Below are positions 43,632 to 53,725 of a stretch of DNA of 64,000 nucleotides, piece by piece. The DNA comes from Idiomarina xiamenensis 10-D-4 (GTDB lineage Bacteria > Pseudomonadota > Gammaproteobacteria > Enterobacterales > Alteromonadaceae). The stretch spans positions 62,001-126,000 of the forward strand of contig NZ_AMRG01000005.1 in NCBI RefSeq assembly GCF_000299895.1, in the 5' to 3' direction. The notes under the pieces are model-generated. The model had not been told where the DNA came from. It searched no databases and worked only from the letters and a program-made list of their open reading frames with translations. Both the position numbers and the translations under genes were made by a program. Positions within the stretch are counted from its first letter, which is position 1, and the number at the start of each line of letters is the position of its first letter.

Positions 43632-44974
43632 GTCAGATCAGGCTTGGCGATGACTTGCCTATCTTCGAGCGGACGTCGCCAAGCAATGATGGCCAGCGCC
43701 ACCAGCGCTAAAATAAAGCAGTAACCGGTATGCAAGCTTACTGCTAAGGGCGAAATCTTAAAACTGGCCCCCATCAGTAACGCTTGCGCGCCATATGGCA
43801 GCGCGCCTTGCACCACACAGGCAAAAATGTCGAGTAAGCTCGCACTTTGCCGTGCCGCTAAATTGCCTTGTTTTGCCAAGCGTTTACTAACTTCACCGGC
43901 TAATAGAATGCTCACCGTATTGTTGGCTACACATAAGTTGGTTAGCGCGGTTAAGCCGGAAATGCCCAACGCGGCTGAGCGTTGTTTGTGACGGCTTAAG
44001 CGGCGCGTGACGGCTTCGACACTGTTGGCTAAAAAGGCCAGCCCGCCTTGTTGGCGAATCAACGCCGATAAGCCCCCGATCAGCAGCGAGAGTAGGAAAA
44101 TCTCCTGCATACTGCCAAAGCCTTCGTAAATATCTTGACTAAAGGCGACCCACTGGTAATCGACCGCGAACATGCCGAAAGCGGCAGCCAGTAAGATACC
44201 TAGAGTCAGCACAACAAATACATTCAGGCCTAACACGGCTAGCACGATGATGGCGAAATAGGGCAAGCTTAACCATAAATTAGCGTCGGGAACCGTTAAC
44301 GGCGCGTTGCCAGTGTCATAGCTAAGCAACCAAAGCAGGGTCAACAGTGCTGCGGGTAAGGCAATTTTCAGATTGGCGCGGAATTTATCTTTCATTTCGC
44401 AACCTTGCGTACGAGCTGCGGCAATCGTGGTATCAGAAATAAACGATAAATTGTCACCGAACATGGCGCCGCTAACCAGTACTCCGGCCAATAACGGCAA
44501 GTCGATTCCGGTCGCCTGACCTAGACCCAGTACCACTGGGGCTAGTGCTGCGAGGGTGCCCATCGAGGTGCCCATGGCGGTTGAAACGACTGCGGCAATA
44601 ATAAACAGGCCGGGTAATAAAAAGGCCGGTGGGATCACGTGTAAGCCTAACGCCACCACGGCGTCTACGCCGCCGGCCGTGGAAAAGGCGCCAGCTAATA
44701 AGTAAATCAAGCACATGGTGACGATATTGCTGTCACCGACGCCTTGTACGAAGGTGGCGATACGTGCTTCGAAGGCTTGTTTGCTTAAGATAATACCCAG
44801 CGCGATAGCCGGGAGAATAGCCACTGGGCTAGGTAACTGATAAAAGGCGTATTCGACGCCGTTCAGTTGAAAATAAAGACCGGTACCCAAAAACAGCATC
44901 AAAAATAGCGCTAAGGGCAGTAGCGCTTTGGCGCTAGCGGGCTGTGTACCTGCTAGAACTGCGTCAGAGGTCAT
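43628..44974 (-). CDS. NhaC-family Na+/H+ antiporter-like transporter
   Basis: This 448-residue membrane protein has about eleven membrane segments and NhaC-family motifs in the middle, [18 protein letters not shown] (about 135-152) and [20 protein letters not shown] (about 169-188), then [13 protein letters not shown] late. The family exchanges sodium for protons, or in some members moves organic anions or amino acids. It has an AAGGTGGG ribosome site, stands alone, and diverges from the GNAT-nitrilase gene. Confidence 0.9.
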   Translation of the reverse strand: MTSDAVLAGTQPASAKALLPLALFLMLFLGTGLYFQLNGVEYAFYQLPSPVAILPAIALGIILSKQAFEARIATFVQGVGDSNIVTMCLIYLLAGAFSTAGGVDAVVALGLHVIPPAFLLPGLFIIAAVVSTAMGTSMGTLAALAPVVLGLGQATGIDLPLLAGVLVSGAMFGDNLSFISDTTIAAARTQGCEMKDKFRANLKIALPAALLTLLWLLSYDTGNAPLTVPDANLWLSLPYFAIIVLAVLGLNVFVVLTLGILLAAAFGMFAVDYQWVAFSQDIYEGFGSMQEIFLLSLLIGGLSALIRQQGGLAFLANSVEAVTRRLSRHKQRSAALGISGLTALTNLCVANNTVSILLAGEVSKRLAKQGNLAARQSASLLDIFACVVQGALPYGAQALLMGASFKISPLAVSLHTGYCFILALVALAIIAWRRPLEDRQVIAKPDLT

Positions 44975-45108
44975 AGACCCACCTTAATAATTATATTTAG
45001 ACGTCCAGAAGCATAAATATCTTTTGTCAGCGCTGCAATAGCGATAGCGGTGATCCGTTCTTTTTATTGTAGAATATACACATTCTCGCTTGTTTTTAAG
45101 GAGCCAGC

Positions 45109-46644
45109 ATGAGCCCTGAAGATCTGCACTTGCAGTTACGCAATCTACGCTTAGAAGATTACCCGCAATTAAAAACGCTGATGGATGCCGTTTATCGCGA
45201 TATTGGCGGCGCTTGGAGTCAGTACACCATCGAAAAGCTGGTAAAGGACTTTCCCGAGGGGCAAATTTGCTTAGAGGATAACGGCGTGATTGTCGGGGTA
45301 GCGTTAACCGTTTGTGTTAACTATGCGCGCTTTAGTAACCCGCATAAATACGACGATCTGATCGGTAAGCGTGAAGCTATTCTGAACGATAGCAATGGTG
45401 ATGCCTTGTATGGCTTAGATGTACTGATTCATCCGGACTATCGTGGCTACCGTTTAGGGCGGCGTTTATATGACGCGCGCAAAGAGCTTTGTCGGCAAAG
45501 TAACCTGCGCGCTATCCTCGCTGGTGGGCGTATTGTGAATTATCATAAATATGCCGAAGAGCTGTCGCCCAGCCAGTATTTGGACAAAGTACAGCGTCGC
45601 GAGATTTATGATCCGATTTTAACCTTTCAGTTGGCCAACGATTTTAACGTTAAGCGGCTACTAGGCATGTATTTGCCAGAAGATAAAAAGTCGCACGGCT
45701 TTGCTACGCTGCTCGAGTGGAATAACTTTTTGTATGAGCCGGCCGATAGTGTACTGACCAGTCGTATTCGCAATGTTCGGGTCGGCGCGGTGCAATGGCA
45801 AATGCGGGCAGTCGATTCGGTCGAAGAAATTTTGCAGCAGGTAGAATACTTCGTCGATGCGTTGTCGAGTTATCAGAGCGATTTTGCGTTATTTCCAGAG
45901 TTCTTTAATGCGCCATTAATGGGCCTGACCGACCAAAGTCAGCAGATGGATGCTATCCGCTTTTTAGCGGGCTATACCGAACGCTTTAAGCGCGAAATGT
46001 CGCAAATGGCGGTCAGTTATAACGTTAATATCATTACCGGTTCTATGCCATTACTGGATGACGATGGCGGTTTATACAATGTTTCCTACTTATGCCGTCG
46101 TGATGGCTCGGTAGAAGAACAACGTAAATTGCATATTACCCCGCACGAGAAACGCGATTGGGTTATCGAAGGGGGTTATGACGTACGCGTGTTTGACACC
46201 GATGCGGGTAAAGTCGGCATTCTGATTTGCTATGACGTCGAATTTCCAGAGCTGGGACGCATTATGGCCGAAGAAGGCCTAGAGATCCTGTTTGTGCCGT
46301 TTTGGACCGATACCCGCAATGCTTATTTACGAGTACGCCATTGTGCGCAAGCGCGTGCTGTCGAAAATGAGTGTTATGTCGTGATTTGCGGTAGCGTCGG
46401 TAACTTACCCGAGGTTGAAAGTCTTGATGTGCAATACGCGCAGTCGGCGGTGTTCTCGCCGTCTGATTTCGCCTTCCCACATGATGCGGTGATGTCCGAA
46501 ACCACACCGAATACCGAGATGTTGATGTTTTCGGACTTAAATTTGGATGAGTTACGTTATTTGCATAATGAGGGGTCGGTCACCAACTTAAAAGACCGCC
46601 GTAAAGACATTTACGAAGTGTCGCGTAAGCGACTAACCGAGTAA
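45109..46644 (+). CDS. GNAT acetyltransferase-carbon-nitrogen hydrolase fusion
   Basis: This 511-residue protein fuses an N-terminal GNAT domain (about 8-185; LDVLIHPDYRGYRLGRRLYD is its acetyl-CoA loop) to a nitrilase-superfamily amidase (about 220-500). The Glu-Lys-Cys triad is visible in FALFPEFFNAP, EEQRKLHITPHEKRDW and VGILICYDVEFPELGR. The same fusion is known in many proteobacteria and its substrate is undetermined; an amide made or used by the GNAT domain is the obvious idea. The TTAAGGAG ribosome site is strong. It is monocistronic, with a long hairpin after it. Confidence 0.93.
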   Translation: MSPEDLHLQLRNLRLEDYPQLKTLMDAVYRDIGGAWSQYTIEKLVKDFPEGQICLEDNGVIVGVALTVCVNYARFSNPHKYDDLIGKREAILNDSNGDALYGLDVLIHPDYRGYRLGRRLYDARKELCRQSNLRAILAGGRIVNYHKYAEELSPSQYLDKVQRREIYDPILTFQLANDFNVKRLLGMYLPEDKKSHGFATLLEWNNFLYEPADSVLTSRIRNVRVGAVQWQMRAVDSVEEILQQVEYFVDALSSYQSDFALFPEFFNAPLMGLTDQSQQMDAIRFLAGYTERFKREMSQMAVSYNVNIITGSMPLLDDDGGLYNVSYLCRRDGSVEEQRKLHITPHEKRDWVIEGGYDVRVFDTDAGKVGILICYDVEFPELGRIMAEEGLEILFVPFWTDTRNAYLRVRHCAQARAVENECYVVICGSVGNLPEVESLDVQYAQSAVFSPSDFAFPHDAVMSETTPNTEMLMFSDLNLDELRYLHNEGSVTNLKDRRKDIYEVSRKRLTE

Positions 46645-46653
46645 CGCGATTAG

Positions 46654-46698
46654 CGCATGCTGTTGTTGGCGTTAATGTTGTGCCAACAACAGCATGCG
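46654..46698. repeat. 17-bp perfect inverted repeat between convergent genes
   Basis: CGCATGCTGTTGTTGGC and GCCAACAACAGCATGCG form a perfect 17-base stem with an 11-base loop, starting ten bases after the GNAT-nitrilase stop and reaching into the last codons of the EAL-HDOD gene. There is no T-run on either strand. It is the longest perfect stem in the window and probably forms the 3' end structure of both messages. Confidence 0.75.
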
Positions 46699-47910
46699 AC
46701 ACCATTGACTGGCATCAATATAGCGTTGGCCAGCGTCGTTATCGATAGCTAATGCGGCTAAACGTTGGTCTACCGCTAGCCAATGGCCGTGCTCATAATC
46801 TTCTGCCACAATCAGCAATTCGCCCAAATCGCCTTGCCGCTTTAATAACGCGGCATTAAGCGCTGAACTCAGTGGCAGTTGCTGCAAAATATCGGCCATC
46901 GGTAACTGCAAAATAGCATCCAACAAGCTCAACATACCGACCATAAACGCAGCATCGGCGTGCTTAGCATGCCGTTTTAACGGACTGCTGTCTTGGCTGC
47001 AAAGTAGTTCCAGAAAACGCGCCCGAGTAATGGCTTTAATAATCAGTTCTTCGGCTTGTTCAGCGGCCATATTAGCGGTCAACACCAAGGTCAGATAGCG
47101 TCTTAGCTGGCGCTCACCTAAATAGGTTAAGGCATGCTGCACGTGGCTAATTTGACCGGCAAAATTAAAAGCGGCGCTATTGACCAACTTTAATAGACTG
47201 TAAGTTAACGAAACGTCGCGCTGAATCACTTTCGCTAGCGCACTGAAATCTAGCTCGGGTTTAAGCACTTCAGCGAGCAAGCTCATCGTCGCCAATTTAC
47301 TGGGATGCAATGATCGCGCTTGCAACAGTTTCGGCCGTTCAAAAAAGTATCCCTGAAAAAAGTCAAAACCCAGCGCCATACAGGCTTCAAACTCTGCCCG
47401 TGTTTCGACCCGCTCGGCGAGTGTTGGTAGCCCGCGTTGCTTGAACCAGTGCAATTTATCGGCGATAGCTAAGCCTTGCTGACTAATATCGATTTTAACT
47501 AAACTGACGTTGGGCAAAATACGCTGCCAGCGCTCGCTAAAATCATAATCGTCGAGCGCGATACGGTAACCTTTATTGATGCTTTTTTGGCAAGCGTCAA
47601 TCAGCTCGTCGGTCACGTCGACGGTTTCCAGTAACTCAATCCAAATATCATCGGCACTCAAAAATGAGGGAAAGTTCTCAATCAACGCGCGCGCATGAAA
47701 ATTAATAAAGGCCTTTTTACCTAAGCAGACGGTGTTGATGTCGCCCAATAAGTGCTGTTGCAACAACAATCGTGAAGTCGCCTCATCGGGATCAATATTG
47801 GGAAAAGTATTTTGCTCACTGTCGCGAAACAACAATTCATAACCGTAAACCTGCAAATGCCGGTCAAGAATCGGTTGTCTCGCGATATATGAGTAGGCTA
47901 CGTTTGTCAT
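46672..47910 (-). CDS. EAL-HDOD signalling protein (YuxH/CdgJ type)
   Basis: This 412-residue protein has an N-terminal EAL-type domain (about 5-205) with family blocks ARQPILDRHLQVYGYELLFR, FINFHARAL, IWIELLET, ALDDYDF and FQGYFFERP, and a C-terminal HDOD domain (about 205-395). In related bacteria these proteins affect motility and c-di-GMP signalling, often without phosphodiesterase activity. Several usual metal or substrate positions still seem present, so activity cannot be ruled out by eye. The start at 47910 matches the family N terminus; it begins four bases after the M20 hydrolase stop, on the same strand. Confidence 0.9.
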   Translation of the reverse strand: MTNVAYSYIARQPILDRHLQVYGYELLFRDSEQNTFPNIDPDEATSRLLLQQHLLGDINTVCLGKKAFINFHARALIENFPSFLSADDIWIELLETVDVTDELIDACQKSINKGYRIALDDYDFSERWQRILPNVSLVKIDISQQGLAIADKLHWFKQRGLPTLAERVETRAEFEACMALGFDFFQGYFFERPKLLQARSLHPSKLATMSLLAEVLKPELDFSALAKVIQRDVSLTYSLLKLVNSAAFNFAGQISHVQHALTYLGERQLRRYLTLVLTANMAAEQAEELIIKAITRARFLELLCSQDSSPLKRHAKHADAAFMVGMLSLLDAILQLPMADILQQLPLSSALNAALLKRQGDLGELLIVAEDYEHGHWLAVDQRLAALAIDNDAGQRYIDASQWCRMLLLAQH

Positions 47911-47914
47911 CGGC

Positions 47915-49210
47915 TTATGATGAATAATCCAGCACCCAATTAATGAGCAGGTTAGTGCCATCGGCTAAAGCCGATTCATCCACATAAAACAACGGTGAAT
48001 GGTTGCTTGGCGCATTGCTGGCATCCTGTTCTGCTGGCGTAACGCCTAAGAATACGAATAATCCGGGGACTTCTAACGCGTAGTATGAGAAATCTTCGGC
48101 GCCAGTTGTCAACGGCACTTCACGAACATTATCGGCGCCTACGACCGCTTCGATGGTGGGAAGCATTTTCTCGGTTAGCTGTGGATCGTTAATGGTCACC
48201 GGATAACCTTCAAAAATGGTTGTTTCAACCTCGGCTTGATGCGCTTCGCCGACTTTACCAGCAGTCAGTTTAAGCTGCTCGAAGATGGTTTGGCGGATAG
48301 CCATGTCGAAATTACGAATGGTACCAATCAACGTCACTTGATCGGGAATAATGTTGTTGCGGATACCACCTTCAATCACGCCAAAAGAGACCACAGCGGG
48401 CGCTTTAGTGACATTTACACGGCGGCTAACGATGGTTTGCACACTGGTTACGATGTCGGCTGCGGCAACGATTGGGTCTACGCCTCCCCACGGCCGTGAG
48501 CCGTGAGTTTGACGCCCTTTTACGGTAATTTCAAAGCGATCTGATGACGCCATTAATGGCCCTTTACGATAACCAACGACGCCACTTGGTAAGCCCGCCC
48601 AAACATGAATACCAAACACCGCCTCGGGTTGATATTGTTCAAACAAGCCCTCTTTTAGCATTAACTCGGCGCCGCCTTCTTCGTCACCCGGGGCACCCTC
48701 TTCGGCCGGTTGAAAGATAAATAATACGTTACCGGCGAGCTGTTGCTGCTGTTCGACTAGTGCCTCCGCAGCTCCCATCAACATGGCGACATGGGTGTCG
48801 TGGCCACAGGCATGCATAACACCGGTTTCTTTACCACGATAAGTAGCGGTTGCTGTTGACTTAAAGGGGACGTCGGTTTGTTCGGTCACGGGCAGCGCAT
48901 CCATGTCGGCACGCAGCGCCACGGTCGGCCCTGGTTTAGCGCCTTTCAATAAGGCCACTACTCCGGTATGGGCGACTTTGGTTTGCACCGCTAAGCCCAA
49001 TTCGCGTAAATGCTCGGCGACCTTTTCGGCGGTGCGGAATTCGCGATTACTCAGCTCTGGATGTTGGTGAATGTCACGTCGCCAATCAATAACTTTCTGA
49101 TTGAGTTGAGCGTCGATTTGATAATTTTGTGCCAATGCCTGATGGCTGCTCAGCAGTGTTAGCGGTAAGCTAACCATTAACCCCGTCAACGCGGTGGTAA
49201 GAATTCTCAT
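47915..49210 (-). CDS. Exported M20-family amidohydrolase
   Basis: This 431-residue zinc hydrolase of the M20D (hippurate hydrolase/IAA-amino acid hydrolase) group has a signal peptide (cleaved after QALA, about residue 27), so it acts in the periplasm or outside. Metal ligands are visible in GVMHACGHDTHVAMLMG (about 131-147), QPAEEGAPG and the late NHSPLFYV. It should split N-acyl amino acids or similar amides. It has an AAGGGG ribosome site and is followed by the EAL-HDOD gene after four bases. Confidence 0.92.
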   Translation of the reverse strand: MRILTTALTGLMVSLPLTLLSSHQALAQNYQIDAQLNQKVIDWRRDIHQHPELSNREFRTAEKVAEHLRELGLAVQTKVAHTGVVALLKGAKPGPTVALRADMDALPVTEQTDVPFKSTATATYRGKETGVMHACGHDTHVAMLMGAAEALVEQQQQLAGNVLFIFQPAEEGAPGDEEGGAELMLKEGLFEQYQPEAVFGIHVWAGLPSGVVGYRKGPLMASSDRFEITVKGRQTHGSRPWGGVDPIVAAADIVTSVQTIVSRRVNVTKAPAVVSFGVIEGGIRNNIIPDQVTLIGTIRNFDMAIRQTIFEQLKLTAGKVGEAHQAEVETTIFEGYPVTINDPQLTEKMLPTIEAVVGADNVREVPLTTGAEDFSYYALEVPGLFVFLGVTPAEQDASNAPSNHSPLFYVDESALADGTNLLINWVLDYSS

Positions 49211-49288
49211 GACAACCCCTTGTTAATAGACTGTAACGCTGTTGCTGGTCGTCGACTGAGTATGTCAGGACTTGTTAATCTAGGCAAC

Positions 49289-49972
49289 TCATGGCGTAAT
49301 CCATTTTAAATCAAAGGGTTGAGCTAGAGCTTGACGGATTTCGTCGGTACTATCAGTGAGTTTACTGAAGCTATCGACGGCTGCTACTTCGCTAGTCAAG
49401 GTGATCATTTGCTGTTGCCAACTAAAACGCAGTGCATACGCATGCAGCAGCATACGCGAAGCAGTAGCACCGCCGTAACGTCGGTCACCAGTGATGGGGC
49501 AGGATAGGCTTTTTAACGCCACCCGTAACTGATGTGTGCGGCCGCTAAACGGGCGCAGCAGATAGAGACGCTCACCGATATCTAAGTGATAGCTAAAAAA
49601 TTGCGTGCGGGCAAAATGTTCACGATCACGGCTAAGTATCCAATTGCCGTTGCGTGATTTGCGCATGCCGCCTTGAATCCAGCCTTGCTTTTTTTTCGGC
49701 TTACCCGAGGCCACCGCGAGGTAAATCTTACTGACTTGTTGTTTGGCGAATAGCTGACTTAAGCTGGCCGCAGCGTCGGCATTACGGGCCACCAACAACA
49801 AACCCGAGGTGTCTTTGTCGAGTCGATGTACAGGCCATAATGGCTGCTTGAGTTGTTCGCTCAATTGCACCATTAAGCCTGCACCTTGGTCGCTGTGCAT
49901 ACCAATCCCGGCAGGCTTATCAACCACATAAAAATCGCGGTGTTGATGAAGAATGCTGTGCTCTATCGACAT
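49289..49972 (-). CDS. RluA-family RNA pseudouridine synthase
   Basis: This 227-residue enzyme has the catalytic motif HRLDKDTSGLLLVAR at about 49-63 (Asp is the nucleophile) and the later RPFSGRTHQLRVALK block. It lacks an S4 domain and is short, like the RluA/TruC-type stand-alone synthases and the TIGR01621 group. Its target uridine in rRNA or tRNA cannot be assigned. It diverges from trmH. Confidence 0.9.
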   Translation of the reverse strand: MSIEHSILHQHRDFYVVDKPAGIGMHSDQGAGLMVQLSEQLKQPLWPVHRLDKDTSGLLLVARNADAAASLSQLFAKQQVSKIYLAVASGKPKKKQGWIQGGMRKSRNGNWILSRDREHFARTQFFSYHLDIGERLYLLRPFSGRTHQLRVALKSLSCPITGDRRYGGATASRMLLHAYALRFSWQQQMITLTSEVAAVDSFSKLTDSTDEIRQALAQPFDLKWITP

Positions 49973-50088
49973 AAGGTCATGCTCATGTGGTTGCTCGCCA
50001 GCGCTGTGAGTACCATCGGCTGGTCAAGACAGCAACGTCAGAGTCGGGTTATACTCGCGCTAGTATACAATAATTAACAAGGGTGAAT

Positions 50089-50790
50089 ATGTCCCCAGAG
50101 CGCTATCAACGCATTAACCAGATGCTCGACCAACGGCAACTGGATCTCACATTATGTTTAGAAAACGTGCATAAGCAGCATAACTTAGCTGCGGTAGTAC
50201 GCAGTGCCGATGCTGTTGGTGTGCATGACGTGCACGCGGTTTGGCATTGTAAAAAAAGTCGTATCTCGGGTGGCACCGCGTTAGGTAGTCAAAATTGGGT
50301 TCGGGTGCACAAGCACCGCAGCATAGACGATGCACTGCAAACGATTAAACAACAAGGCATGCAAATTGTGGTGACGCACTTGTCTGACAGTGCGGTCGAT
50401 TTTCGTGAGATTGACTACACCCGTCCAACCGCCATTTTATTAGGACAGGAAAAATACGGGGTATCAGAACAGGCGTTAGCGGCTGCCGACCAGCAGGTGG
50501 TTATTCCGATGTTAGGTATGGTGCAATCGTTGAATGTGTCGGTCGCGGGGGCAGTGATGCTCTATGAAGCGCAGCGGCAACGGCAGTTGGCGGGTATGTA
50601 TCAACGACCACAACTAAGCGAAGCGGAGCGTCAGCGAGTGTTGTTTGAAGGCGGGTTCCCGCAATTTGCCAAGTTATGCCGACAGAAACGTATGGCTTAC
50701 GCTCGCGTGGACGAGCATGGTCAAATTGATGCCAGTGACGACTGGTGGCGGCAAATGCGGTCGACGCAATCACTTAGCGTTAGCGATTAA
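50089..50790 (+). CDS. trmH: tRNA (guanosine-18-2'-O)-methyltransferase TrmH
   Basis: This 233-residue SPOUT methyltransferase makes Gm18 in tRNA. Motifs are NLAAVVRSADAVGVHDVHAV (about 31-50), the LGQEKYGVSE block (about 123-132) and IPMLGMVQSLNVSVAGA (about 144-160), which form the SAM-binding knot. E. coli TrmH is 229 residues. The ATG at 50089 is favoured over a GTG two codons before because AAGGGTGA lies just before it and the protein then begins like E. coli TrmH. recG follows on the same strand. Confidence 0.95.
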   Translation: MSPERYQRINQMLDQRQLDLTLCLENVHKQHNLAAVVRSADAVGVHDVHAVWHCKKSRISGGTALGSQNWVRVHKHRSIDDALQTIKQQGMQIVVTHLSDSAVDFREIDYTRPTAILLGQEKYGVSEQALAAADQQVVIPMLGMVQSLNVSVAGAVMLYEAQRQRQLAGMYQRPQLSEAERQRVLFEGGFPQFAKLCRQKRMAYARVDEHGQIDASDDWWRQMRSTQSLSVSD

Positions 50791-50807
50791 GTGTTGCTAG
50801 GTTACTG

Positions 50808-52892
50808 ATGATGCAAGACGGCACCCTTAACCGCATTCCGCTAACGACGCTAAAAGGCGTTGGTGACAAAGTTGCCGAAAAGCTGGCTAAGTTGGGGCTA
50901 GTTAGCGTGCAGGATGCCATTTTTCACTTGCCCAATCGCTACGAAGACCGTTCGCGTATCGCTGCTATCGCCGATTTACGCGCCGGCGATGCGGTGAATG
51001 TGGTGGCGCAAGTGGATTCTGCCGATATTAGTTATGGTCGTAAACGGACGCTGCGTTGCCGTGTGAGTGACCAAAGCGGTAGTTTAACGTTACGCTTTTT
51101 TCAGTTCAGTGCCGCCCAATTAAAGCAGTTCAAAAGCGGCCAGCGTTTACAAATTTTTGGCGAAGTGCGCCGCGGTATGCAGGGGCCGGAAATGATTCAC
51201 CCGGAATATCGCTTGTTACAAGCCGACGAATCGGCGCAATTGCAAGATACCCTGAGCCCCATTTATCCGGCCACCGACGGCGTTACGCAAGTGACTTTAC
51301 GTAAGGTCATCGCACAAGCCTTGAGCTATTTGAATGAACGTGCCGTGCCAGAATTGTTGCCAGAGCCTTTACGGCCTAATCGATTGACGCTACTGGAGGC
51401 GATTCAAACCTTACATCAACCGCCGTTAGATGTGTCATTACAGGACTTATTACTGGGCCAGCATCCGGCGCAGCAACGCTTAGCGACGGAAGAACTGCTC
51501 GCGCATCAACTGAGCATGTTGCAACTGCGCGCCCACAAGCAGCAGCAAGCGGCTCGCGCGATTGCTCCCGCAACGGCATTACAGCAGCAATTTTTACAGC
51601 AGTTGCCGTTTCAACCGACTGCCGCACAGCATCGTGTGGTCGACGAGATACAGCAAGATATGGCCCTACCGCAACCGATGATGCGCCTGGTGCAGGGCGA
51701 TGTCGGCTCGGGTAAAACGTTAGTGGCGGCGTTAAGTGCGCTCAGTGTGTTAGCGGCCGGCGGTCAAGTGGCCGTCATGGCGCCGACCGAACTGTTGGCC
51801 GAACAGCACGCCTTGACCTTTCGCCAGTGGTTTGCGCCGCTAGGCATTGAAGTGGGTTGGCTCAGTGGTCGTAGCAAAGGTAAGCAGCGTCAGCAAACGC
51901 TGGCACAATTAGCTGCCGGAGATATTCACTTGTTGGTGGGAACGCATGCGCTGTTTCAACGTGAGGTCGAGTATCGGGCGTTAGTGTTAATCATTATTGA
52001 CGAGCAGCATCGTTTTGGTGTGCATCAGCGTTTAGAATTACGACAAAAGGGTATCGAACAGGGTTTTCATCCGCATCAATTGATCATGACCGCTACGCCG
52101 ATCCCGCGTACTCTAGCCATGACCGCTTATGCCGATTTAGCCACCTCGGTGATCGATGAGTTACCGCCGGGGCGTACTCCTGTCACTACCGTGGCTATTC
52201 CCGATACTCGCCGTGAGCAGGTGGTTGAACGTGTGCGGCAAGTTTGTCGTGAACAAGGGCGGCAAGCGTATTGGGTGTGTACCTTAATTGAAGAATCTGA
52301 TGTGCTGCAGTGCCAAGCGGCTGAAGATACCGCTAACGCGTTGCAGGAACAACTGCCAGAGCTGCGTGTCGGACTGGTGCATGGGCGCTTGAAGGCGGCC
52401 GAAAAAGAACAAGTGATGCAGCAGTTTAAGGCCGGTGATCTGGAATTGTTAGTGGCCACTACGGTGATTGAAGTGGGAGTCGATGTGCCCAACGCCAGCT
52501 TGATGATCATCGAAAATCCCGAGCGCTTAGGTTTAGCGCAACTGCACCAATTGCGTGGCCGCGTGGGACGCGGTGCGGTCGCTAGCCACTGTGTCTTGCT
52601 GTATCACAGTCCGCTGTCAAAGAATGCCAGTCAGCGCTTAGCGGTGCTGCGCGAAAGCAATGATGGTTTTGTTATCGCGCAACGTGATTTGGCGCTACGG
52701 GGGCCGGGCGAATTGCTGGGACAGCGGCAAACGGGATTAGCCGAGATGCGTGTTGCCGATTTAGTGCGCGATGCCGACTTATTGCCGCAAATCAAGCAAT
52801 TGGCCGAACGTATTTGGCAGCAATACCCGAGTGTTAGCGAACCTTTGATTGAGCGTTGGCTACCACGTCGTGATATTTACGCCCAAGCATAG
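50808..52892 (+). CDS. recG: ATP-dependent DNA helicase RecG
   Basis: RecG (694 aa; E. coli 693) remodels stalled forks and branched DNA. It has the N-terminal wedge/OB domain (LKGVGDKVAEKLAKLG, then PNRYEDRS), Walker A QGDVGSGKTLVAAL at about 295-308, the DEQHRFGVHQR motif near 397, and the C-terminal motifs TTVIEVGVDVPNAS and QLRGRVGRG. It follows trmH by 17 bases, as in many gammaproteobacteria. Confidence 0.97.
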   Translation: MMQDGTLNRIPLTTLKGVGDKVAEKLAKLGLVSVQDAIFHLPNRYEDRSRIAAIADLRAGDAVNVVAQVDSADISYGRKRTLRCRVSDQSGSLTLRFFQFSAAQLKQFKSGQRLQIFGEVRRGMQGPEMIHPEYRLLQADESAQLQDTLSPIYPATDGVTQVTLRKVIAQALSYLNERAVPELLPEPLRPNRLTLLEAIQTLHQPPLDVSLQDLLLGQHPAQQRLATEELLAHQLSMLQLRAHKQQQAARAIAPATALQQQFLQQLPFQPTAAQHRVVDEIQQDMALPQPMMRLVQGDVGSGKTLVAALSALSVLAAGGQVAVMAPTELLAEQHALTFRQWFAPLGIEVGWLSGRSKGKQRQQTLAQLAAGDIHLLVGTHALFQREVEYRALVLIIIDEQHRFGVHQRLELRQKGIEQGFHPHQLIMTATPIPRTLAMTAYADLATSVIDELPPGRTPVTTVAIPDTRREQVVERVRQVCREQGRQAYWVCTLIEESDVLQCQAAEDTANALQEQLPELRVGLVHGRLKAAEKEQVMQQFKAGDLELLVATTVIEVGVDVPNASLMIIENPERLGLAQLHQLRGRVGRGAVASHCVLLYHSPLSKNASQRLAVLRESNDGFVIAQRDLALRGPGELLGQRQTGLAEMRVADLVRDADLLPQIKQLAERIWQQYPSVSEPLIERWLPRRDIYAQA

Positions 52893-52966
52893 CGTCGAAT
52901 GACGCGTTTGAGTTGGGGAATTGGGCGCTATACAGTACACTAAGCGCACGTTGATCGTAGGAATGA

Positions 52967-53725
52967 ATGATGACTGATTCGCAATCTGAACGCACCGACT
53001 TTGGTTACCAAAAAGTCGACAAATCTGCCAAAGCGGGCATGGTCGCTCAAGTATTTAATTCGGTGGCGGCTAAATACGACATCATGAATGATTTAATGTC
53101 GCTCGGTATCCACCGCTTATGGAAACGCTACACCCTAGACTGTAGCGGTGTGCGGCCGGGTATGCGAGTGCTTGATATTGCCGGCGGTACCGGCGATTTA
53201 ACCGAACAGTTTGCTAAGCGTGTGGGTGCGCAGGGCGAAGTCGTACTCGCTGATATTAACGACGCCATGCTTAGTGTGGGGCGCGAAAAGCTGCGTAACC
53301 GTGGGGTGGTGGGTAACGTCAGCTATGTGCAGGCGGATGCCGAACAGCTGCCGTTTGCCGATGATAGTTTTGATGTTATTACCATTGCCTTTGGTCTCCG
53401 TAATGTGACCGATAAAAACCGCGCGTTGCGCTCGATGCTGCGCGTGTTAAAGCCGGGTGGACGGTTGTTAGTATTGGAGTTCTCTAAGCCAGTGCAGCCG
53501 CTGCTGAATCAGGTTTATGACTTTTATTCGTTTAATCTGCTGCCGAAAATGGGGCAATTAGTGGCAGGAGACGCCGACAGCTATCAATATCTGGCCGAAT
53601 CGATTCGTATGCATCCTGACCAAGAAACGCTGAAAGGCATGATGGTCGATGCTGGCTTTGATAACGTTGATTATCATAACCTGACAGGCGGCATCGTCGC
53701 CTTGCATCGAGGTTATAAGTTTTGA
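52967..53725 (+). CDS. ubiE: Ubiquinone/menaquinone C-methyltransferase UbiE
   Basis: This 252-residue SAM-dependent methyltransferase adds the C-methyl group in ubiquinone (and menaquinone) synthesis. Motif I is [19 protein letters not shown] near 67-85. The [19 protein letters not shown] and [20 protein letters not shown] blocks are diagnostic. Two adjacent ATG codons (52967, 52970) could start it; the TAGGA site fits the second slightly better. It opens the ubiE-ubiJ-ubiB-tatABC run. Confidence 0.97.
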   Translation: MMTDSQSERTDFGYQKVDKSAKAGMVAQVFNSVAAKYDIMNDLMSLGIHRLWKRYTLDCSGVRPGMRVLDIAGGTGDLTEQFAKRVGAQGEVVLADINDAMLSVGREKLRNRGVVGNVSYVQADAEQLPFADDSFDVITIAFGLRNVTDKNRALRSMLRVLKPGGRLLVLEFSKPVQPLLNQVYDFYSFNLLPKMGQLVAGDADSYQYLAESIRMHPDQETLKGMMVDAGFDNVDYHNLTGGIVALHRGYKF

